A stretch of DNA of 9,594 bases from Candidatus Magasanikbacteria bacterium RIFCSPLOWO2_02_FULL_44_11 (lineage in GTDB: Bacteria > Patescibacteriota > Patescibacteriia > Magasanikbacterales > GWA2-37-8), in assembly GCA_001783035.1 (NCBI GenBank), contig MFQK01000037.1:29128-38721 (forward strand), read 5' to 3'. The notes beneath the pieces were generated by a model, which had not been told where the DNA came from, made no database searches, and was given only the letters and a program-made list of their open reading frames with translations. Each line of letters opens with the position of its first letter. Position 1 is the first letter of the stretch. The translations under genes were made by a program, and so were the position numbers. This document shows, piece by piece, positions 5,476-9,594 of the stretch.

Positions 5476-5504
5476 TTGACAACTGCGGCACAATGATTTA
5501 ATAT
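5476..5504 (+). promoter_or_regulatory. Near-consensus sigma-70 promoter of an orphan short transcript
   Basis: TTGACA (5476-5481), a 17-base spacer and TAATAT (5499-5504). A perfect TATAAT also lies at 5502-5507, with a 20-base spacer. The -35 sits in the centre of the palindrome CAGTTG-A-CAACTG (5473-5485), a plausible operator. Start expected around 5511-5514. Confidence 0.65.
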
Positions 5505-5510
5505 AATTAT

Positions 5511-5584
5511 ATTGGCGGGAAAGATGGTGGCCAAATGGCTATAAGAACTCCGAAAAAAAGACCCAATGTGGGTCTTTTTTCTTT
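5511..5584 (+). ncRNA. Candidate ~70-nt small RNA or leader transcript
   Basis: Bounded by the consensus promoter at 5476-5504 and the terminator at 5554-5584, with no gene inside. The 5' part can form TTGGC/GCCAA (5512-5516 with 5531-5535). A seven-codon frame, ATG 5524 to TAA 5544 (MVAKWL), follows a GGGAAAG stretch, so the transcript could be a leader-peptide unit; it is just as likely to be a small RNA. I do not match it to a known RNA family. The ends are inferred from the signals, not mapped. Confidence 0.45.
5554..5584 (+). terminator. Strong intrinsic terminator of the orphan transcript
   Basis: AAAAAAGACCC, loop AATGT, GGGTCTTTTTT: an 11-bp perfect stem (5554-5564 with 5570-5580) followed by CTTT. 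The A-run on the left makes it potentially active on the minus strand too, but the main transcription appears to be plus. Confidence 0.85.
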
Positions 5585-5608
5585 ATGATTTTTTTAGGTA
5601 CTTTGTTG

Positions 5609-5614
5609 TAAAAT
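5609..5614 (+). promoter_or_regulatory. -10 element upstream of the tRNA-like gene
   Basis: TAAAAT lies eight bases before G5622, where a transcript would begin at the base of the tRNA-like stem. No convincing -35 is visible. The position is typical for tRNA gene promoters, and the terminator at 5554-5584 isolates it from the upstream unit. Confidence 0.35.
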
Positions 5615-5623
5615 TTGCTTCGT

Positions 5624-5694
5624 GGGCCGTGTGTGGCAGGGTCCACTGTCTTTTTCGCCAAAAAGACGTCGGGGTTCGAGTCCCCCGCGGTCCA
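5624..5694 (+). ncRNA. tRNA-like element with non-canonical anticodon arm (odd or degenerate tRNA)
   Basis: Acceptor strands GGGCCGT (5624-5630) and GCGGTCC (5687-5693) pair over 7 bp including two G-U pairs, and GTG/CAC (5622/5695) extends the stem to 9 bp. The D-like stem is GTGG/CCAC (5633-5636 with 5643-5646), with a 6-base loop. The T arm is GGGG-TTCGAGT-CCCC (5671-5685), a perfect match to the tRNA B-box pattern, with a C-C mismatch at its first pair. The anticodon position instead holds GTCTTTTT-CGCC-AAAAAGAC (5648-5667), an 8-bp stem with a 4-base loop, and the variable region is only two bases. U8, A14, A21 and U33 equivalents are missing and CCA is not encoded. If forced into a 7-base loop the anticodon would be GCC (Gly), with a mismatched stem. 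It is more likely a tRNA mimic or pseudo-tRNA than a working tRNA. Confidence 0.5.
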
Positions 5695-5733
5695 CAAAAC
5701 AACACCCCTTAATCAAGGGGTGTTGTTTTGTGG
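5692..5733. terminator. 19-bp perfect hairpin, bidirectional terminator overlapping the tRNA-like 3' end
   Basis: CCACAAAACAACACCCCTT (5692-5710), loop AATC, and its exact complement at 5715-5733. The outer arm is T-rich on both strands (TGTTGTTTTG), so it can end both the tRNA-like transcript and the ABC transporter message, whose stop is at 5749. Its first four bases (CCAC) also form the 3' strand of the tRNA-like base stem. Confidence 0.8.
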
Positions 5734-5748
5734 TTGCATAATAAATTT

Positions 5749-7533
5749 CTACAAGCGCTGTTTTTCCCACAATTCAAAGAAACGGCCTTTTTCTTTGTAC
5801 AGCGTTTTGAAGTTACCTGATTCGAGCAATCGGCCACCCTCAATCAACAAAATTCGGTCCATTTCTTGGATCGTGGTCAGGCGGTGCGCAATTACCACGG
5901 CCGTCACGTCTTTGAAAAATTGATGTAACGAATCCTTAATTTTTTCCTCCGATTCGAGGTCTAGATGCGACGTAGCTTCATCCAAAAAAAGCACATCCGG
6001 CTGCTTGAAAATAGCGCGGGCAATACCAAGACGTTGTTTTTCTCCACCAGAAAGTTTCACGCCCTTTTCACCGATTAATGTTCCCTCGCCGTGCGGCAGC
6101 CGCGAAACAAAATCTTTGATATGGGCAATTTCCAAGGTCCTTTTAAACAGAGGCTTATTATTTGCTTCCTCGGCATTCGCAATGGTGATATTTTCTTTTA
6201 AAGAAAAATTAAACACCTCTGTATCCTGAAGCACCGCGGCCACTTGCTTAAAATAGGAGTCTTTTTTAATTTGCCGGATTGAAATGCCATCAAAGAAAAT
6301 ATCCCCAGTAAAATTCTCATATTCTTTTAGCAACAATTTAAACAACGTCGATTTGCCGGCTCCCGATAAACCAACAATACCAATTTTTTCACCGCGACGG
6401 ATGGTGAAAGAAACATTCTCTAGGACCGTCCGATTGCCGTACGAAAACGAAACATTGGCCAGCGTTATGGTTTGCCAGTTTTTAGGAAAAGCCACCTTAT
6501 TTTCGTTGTCGTCAATCGTGATTTTTTCCGTAAGAATGCCTTCTAGACGTGCGATCGTGTAGCGAGAAATAGTAATGTCCTGTGAAATTTCCGATAATTC
6601 TTCAGCCGACGCACGTAAACTGTTAAAATAAAAACTAAACAAGATAAAAAAGCCAACATCATAATGTCCGTGGATAATTCCCCTGACGATAACTATCATG
6701 GCCACGACACGAAAAATAAATCCCCACGTACTTTGGGTCCATGATTTAAAACGGAAACGGCGGATGCGGGTAATGACTGACAAAAATACTTTTGTATCCA
6801 GCCGTTTCAAGTAAACAAACAATTGAGAAAACATCCCCAGCACTTTCACACTGCGGATATTATTGATTATTTCATAGGCCAGACCGCTATAATCTTCTTC
6901 GTTTTGGTTTACCAGTCGAGAAGCTTGTGAGGCCCGCCGGCTCAAGGGCAAGGCCACCAACAAGTAGGTGCCTAAATAAAGCAATAAAATGCCGGCGATA
7001 GTAACGTCGGTAAAAGCCACTATAATAATGATACCCAAAAAATTGACGGTAATTTCCACTAGATTGTCAACCCAAATGCGGATCAGCCGACGCAAACCTT
7101 CCGCTCCATTTTGCGCACGCTTGAGTTTGTTGCCGGTATTTTCTTTTTCATGCCAGCTTATGTCAATGGCCGCCAGGCGATGAAAAGCGGCGGCTTGGCT
7201 ATCAAGATTAACGCGCTCTGACACATAATAACAAAGGTACTTGGCAATTTGTCTGACCGCGGTGACGTAGGTGTGCGACACGACCCAGGCAACAAAATAA
7301 AACCAAAAATTCTGCAGTGAACCGCCAATGGCATAATACCCAAGCAAAACAGTGGCTTTAGCCAATGCATACGTGGTAAAGAGATAAACGAGATCCGAGC
7401 TTAAGCGAAGAGCTGTACCAAGCAAAAAACGAAACCGATAGGGCCTGAGATAGCGCCCCATTATACGCAACAACACTAAGAAAGAAGGAGGTGTAATGTC
7501 GGTTTTTTTCATAGGCCTATAGCTAAGGGACAT
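5749..7533 (-). CDS. Half-size ABC exporter (fused membrane and ATPase domains)
   Basis: An inner-membrane ATP-driven exporter that works as a homo- or heterodimer; its substrate is unknown. It has 594 residues. A type I exporter membrane domain (about 30-325) shows hydrophobic segments near 36-60, 74-95, 160-176, 177-197 and 272-305. The nucleotide-binding domain (355-590) is complete: Walker A GLSGAGKST (388-396), Q-loop Q436, signature LSGGEKQ (494-500), Walker B VLFLDEA with E519, D-loop SHLD and H-loop H550. It therefore looks catalytically competent. It is closest in style to MsbA/multidrug exporters. No peptidase domain is present, so it is not a double-glycine bacteriocin exporter. 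The ATG at 7533 overlaps the DUF1294 gene by 11 bases; an ATG at 7512 would remove the overlap and seven residues. It is the last gene of the tdk operon. Confidence 0.95.
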   Translation of the reverse strand: MSLSYRPMKKTDITPPSFLVLLRIMGRYLRPYRFRFLLGTALRLSSDLVYLFTTYALAKATVLLGYYAIGGSLQNFWFYFVAWVVSHTYVTAVRQIAKYLCYYVSERVNLDSQAAAFHRLAAIDISWHEKENTGNKLKRAQNGAEGLRRLIRIWVDNLVEITVNFLGIIIIVAFTDVTIAGILLLYLGTYLLVALPLSRRASQASRLVNQNEEDYSGLAYEIINNIRSVKVLGMFSQLFVYLKRLDTKVFLSVITRIRRFRFKSWTQSTWGFIFRVVAMIVIVRGIIHGHYDVGFFILFSFYFNSLRASAEELSEISQDITISRYTIARLEGILTEKITIDDNENKVAFPKNWQTITLANVSFSYGNRTVLENVSFTIRRGEKIGIVGLSGAGKSTLFKLLLKEYENFTGDIFFDGISIRQIKKDSYFKQVAAVLQDTEVFNFSLKENITIANAEEANNKPLFKRTLEIAHIKDFVSRLPHGEGTLIGEKGVKLSGGEKQRLGIARAIFKQPDVLFLDEATSHLDLESEEKIKDSLHQFFKDVTAVVIAHRLTTIQEMDRILLIEGGRLLESGNFKTLYKEKGRFFELWEKQRL

Positions 7534-7837
7534 TCATGAATGAATCATTTATCTGTGTTTCGTTTTGAAAAAATAGAAAGACGAGCGCGAGCTGTATTAA
7601 AAGAATAACACTAAAAAGCATTAAAAAAGAACCCTTTCTCGTTTTATGGCGAAAGAAATACATCGCAAACAGAGCGCCTACTGTGCCGCCTAGCAAAGTC
7701 AACAAAAGAAGGGTCCGTTCGCGTGTTCGCCAAGCGTTGCTCTGCGAAGAAATTTTATCAACGGCAAAAACAATCAACGTGACCAGGTTGACAATTATTA
7801 AATAGACGAGCAATCCGGGGTTCAGTTCAAGAGGCAT
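7523..7837 (-). CDS. DUF1294 family small membrane protein
   Basis: A 104-residue protein with three or four hydrophobic helices (about 8-27, 42-62 and 70-92). The family pattern is clear: FAVDK (24-28), RTRERTLLLLTLLGGTVGALFAMYFFRHKTRKGSF with the GG, RHKT and K-x2-F hallmarks of DUF1294. The function of the family is unknown; some members are fused to a cold-shock domain, but this one is not. It begins three bases after the thymidine kinase stop and its own stop lies inside the start region of the ABC exporter gene, so the three are almost certainly co-transcribed and translationally coupled. Confidence 0.88.
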   Translation of the reverse strand: MPLELNPGLLVYLIIVNLVTLIVFAVDKISSQSNAWRTRERTLLLLTLLGGTVGALFAMYFFRHKTRKGSFLMLFSVILLIQLALVFLFFQNETQINDSFMNVP

Positions 7838-7840
7838 GCG

Positions 7841-8422
7841 TCAGTTTATGTTAGCGAGTTTGAGGACAAGCTGTGACGTTGGAGAAACAAAACAATCGCG
7901 GCACATTGGCTTGTAGGTAAAGGTGCCGTCTTCGGGAATGACCGAAGGCATGCCGTCGGTCAAAGGAACAGCTTCACGATAAACTTGCGTATAAATGGCA
8001 TCGAATTTTTTGCAATTTTCACACGCCGCTCTTTTATAATGCACTTCATTTGGTCCCAATTCTAAAAGTTTTGTCACCACCTCGAATAATTTACCACGAT
8101 AGTCGGTATCCAGACCTGAAATAACTACCTTTGTGCCGCGTCTTAAAAGTTCAACCACCACCTCCACGTCTGATTCAGGAAACATATGGACTTCATCAAT
8201 GCCAACCACCGTGTAATCTTTTTGCAAAATATCCCGCAGAGAATGTATTTTTATAGCATCAAGATTAACACCATTGCGAGATTGGATTGACGCATCGCGG
8301 ACGTTTCGAGCCGATTGGAAAAGACCAAAGGGCGTGTTGGTATAGCGCAGAGGCGCAAAAAAATTGATAAGTTCGAAAGATTTACCGCTTTTCATCGGGC
8401 CAAGGATTAGTTTTAGTTCCAT
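7841..8422 (-). CDS. tdk: Thymidine kinase (type II)
   Basis: Phosphorylates thymidine to dTMP with ATP, a salvage step valuable to an organism that scavenges nucleosides. It has 193 residues from the ATG at 8422; a TTG four codons upstream is possible but less likely. The P-loop GPMKSGKS is at 8-15. The DE motif of the DExQ/H type is VVGIDEVHMF, with E77 as the presumed catalytic base. The dTMP/lasso region has ISGLDTDYRGKLF and a zinc-binding pair CENC (134-137) and CRDC (174-177). All hallmark residues are present, so it should be active. It leads the operon with DUF1294 and the ABC exporter. A perfect TATAAT lies about 28 bases upstream. Confidence 0.93.
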   Translation of the reverse strand: MELKLILGPMKSGKSFELINFFAPLRYTNTPFGLFQSARNVRDASIQSRNGVNLDAIKIHSLRDILQKDYTVVGIDEVHMFPESDVEVVVELLRRGTKVVISGLDTDYRGKLFEVVTKLLELGPNEVHYKRAACENCKKFDAIYTQVYREAVPLTDGMPSVIPEDGTFTYKPMCRDCFVSPTSQLVLKLANIN

Positions 8423-8449
8423 AGTTTTTAACAATCATTATTTGATGGC

Positions 8450-8455
8450 ATTATA
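8450..8455 (-). promoter_or_regulatory. -10 element for the tdk operon
   Basis: Perfect TATAAT on the minus strand, with start expected near 8443 and a leader of about 20 nt to the ATG at 8422. The -35 region is not recognisable at 16-18 bases. No terminator separates it from the upstream YibE/F gene, so read-through is also likely. Confidence 0.45.
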
Positions 8456-8475
8456 CAACAATTTTTCAAACCCCA

Positions 8476-9594
8476 CTAGCTATTTTTTCTAGAAAAAAAG
8501 TAGGCTGCAAAAAATGTTGTCACAGGTACCGCAATAATTAAGGCCGAGCTTCCTACTAGGGTGCGAACCACTTCCTCGGCGATAAAATTGCTATTAAGGG
8601 TGAGCCATAATGGCTGCGGCTTGTTTAACGTGAACAGAAGAATTAGCGGGAAAGAAACACCGACGTAGGCTAAAACCAAAGTATTAATCAACGAGGCGAT
8701 GTGCTCCCGGCCGACCGAAAGGCCCCTCTTGTATAGCTCAATAAATGACAACGCCGGATTAGCTTGATGCAATTCATCCACCGCCGCCGATTGCGCGGTG
8801 GTTATATCATCGAGCACACCCATTACCCCGAGCAAAATTCCAGCCAGGAGCAGCCCCCGCATATTTATAGTTTGGGCGGCAAACTGTAAATAAAAAGCCT
8901 CTTCGGTACCCGTCCCCGACAGGCCGGCAAAGTTTACAAAAGCAAGATCGAGGATATATGCAACACCCAGGGTGAGCGCGGTAGAAAGTACGGCGATGCT
9001 AATTCGTTTGTTAAAACCATGGGAAAGATAGAGCGATACAAAGGTGATGGCCAAACAACCAAGCACCGCCACCAAGAGAGGGTCATAACCTTTGAGAATG
9101 GCGGGAGTCATTCCATAAAAAATTATTACCACGCTCAAAGCCAAACCCAAAAGACCGGTCAATGCCTTTAGACGACCAAAGAAAATTGCGAGGATAATAA
9201 AGAAGCCGATGAGATAGACAAGTCGGTTCGTTCGATATTTGTCAGTTATATAATAGAAGTCTTCCTTGGGAGACTCCGCCGGCTTTGTTAGGATCATCCT
9301 GTCGCCGACTGATACTTTCTGATCGATTGTGATGGAAAATAAATTTCCATGGTCAATAATTATTTTTTTGCCTTCTTCATCGCCATCATCAATGATAAGT
9401 TCAACTTTTTGAAACGGCAGCGCGCCATCGGGAGAATCAATGGTACTTTCTTCAAGAATTGCAGTAACATGGGCACGATAATATTGGTCCTCGGAAGTTG
9501 TTTTGTCGGCAGTTTGAGCAGAGGCGGCCGCCGGCAAAAGAAGAAAGACACTCAAATATAAAACCAATTTTTTTAAAATGCCGGCAATTTTGTC
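8476..9594 (-). CDS. YibE/F family multi-pass membrane protein (5' end beyond window)
   Basis: The frame is open from the right edge to a TAG at 8476, giving 373 visible residues. It has a signal-peptide-like start: a lysine pair, a hydrophobic run LVLYLSVFLLLP, then AAASAQ as a probable cleavage site. The in-frame TTG at 9567 would cut into the basic n-region, so the true start is probably a few codons outside the window. After about 95 exported residues, beta-rich with VELIIDDGDEEGKKIII, come seven or so membrane helices. The family hallmark GVMGVLDDITTAQSAAVDEL lies in the fourth or fifth of them. YibE/F proteins are widespread and of unknown function; a transport role has been proposed. 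Only 41 bases separate its stop from the tdk start codon. Confidence 0.88.
   Translation of the reverse strand, partial: DKIAGILKKLVLYLSVFLLLPAAASAQTADKTTSEDQYYRAHVTAILEESTIDSPDGALPFQKVELIIDDGDEEGKKIIIDHGNLFSITIDQKVSVGDRMILTKPAESPKEDFYYITDKYRTNRLVYLIGFFIILAIFFGRLKALTGLLGLALSVVIIFYGMTPAILKGYDPLLVAVLGCLAITFVSLYLSHGFNKRISIAVLSTALTLGVAYILDLAFVNFAGLSGTGTEEAFYLQFAAQTINMRGLLLAGILLGVMGVLDDITTAQSAAVDELHQANPALSFIELYKRGLSVGREHIASLINTLVLAYVGVSFPLILLFTLNKPQPLWLTLNSNFIAEEVVRTLVGSSALIIAVPVTTFFAAYFFSRKNS

Noticed and set aside
5624..5694. A normal tRNA-Gly(GCC), tRNA-Sec, tRNA-Pyl or tmRNA end
   Set aside because: The anticodon arm is 20 bases with an 8-bp stem and no U33. There is no long variable arm for Sec, no CUA for Pyl, and no tmRNA consensus at the 5' end.
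5615..5923. A 102-codon plus-strand ORF over the tRNA-like element
   Set aside because: It crosses the tRNA-like element, the 19-bp terminator and the end of the ABC gene, and has no recognisable domain.
8422..8434. A TTG start for thymidine kinase at 8434
   Set aside because: The ATG at 8422 leaves the P-loop at the usual distance from the N-terminus and is a stronger codon.
1..9594. CRISPR arrays, insertion sequences, prophage genes or recoded stop codons
   Set aside because: There are no regularly spaced direct repeats and no transposase or phage genes. TAA, TAG and TGA all occur as plausible stops.

Overview
The window looks like chromosomal DNA of a small-genome bacterium, most likely a member of the Candidate Phyla Radiation (Patescibacteria). 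This is inference from gene content and style, not from a marker phylogeny. It rests on the densely packed core genes, the type IV pilus ATPase, the tailed S6, the zinc-type S18, the lack of rplI after rpsR, a YibE/F membrane protein, and start codons that mostly lack a clear Shine-Dalgarno sequence. Stops are TAA, TAG and TGA, so the code appears standard.

Layout. 1-1088 (minus) is the N-terminal two thirds of a PilB/GspE assembly ATPase that runs off the left edge. Divergent from it, 1239-1698 (plus) holds two tiny paralogous helical proteins behind a consensus sigma-70 promoter and in front of a long-stem terminator (1796-1849). A second promoter (1868-1895) and a long structured leader precede rpsF-ssb-rpsR (2116-3355). 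The gap after rpsR contains a large inverted repeat (3384-3518). Its two inner hairpins carry UNCG and GNRA tetraloops, so it is probably a structured RNA. Then come epmA and efp (3588-5197), the EF-P beta-lysylation enzyme and its substrate, three bases apart.

The 550 bases from 5198 to 5748 contain no ordinary gene but are dense in signals: a bidirectional terminator, a 33-codon acidic ORF on the minus strand with its own promoter, a roughly 70-nt orphan transcription unit with a consensus promoter and strong terminator, a tRNA-like element with an intact T arm but an abnormal anticodon arm, and a 19-bp perfect hairpin that overlaps its 3' end.

From 5749 to the right edge all genes are on the minus strand. 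Transcription runs from a YibE/F membrane protein (5' end beyond the window) through thymidine kinase and a DUF1294 membrane protein to a half-size ABC exporter, the last three packed as one operon. The translation genes (rpsF, rpsR, efp, epmA) and DNA-metabolism genes (ssb, tdk) are conventional. The unexplained content is in the intergenic RNA-like structures and the two small-protein loci.
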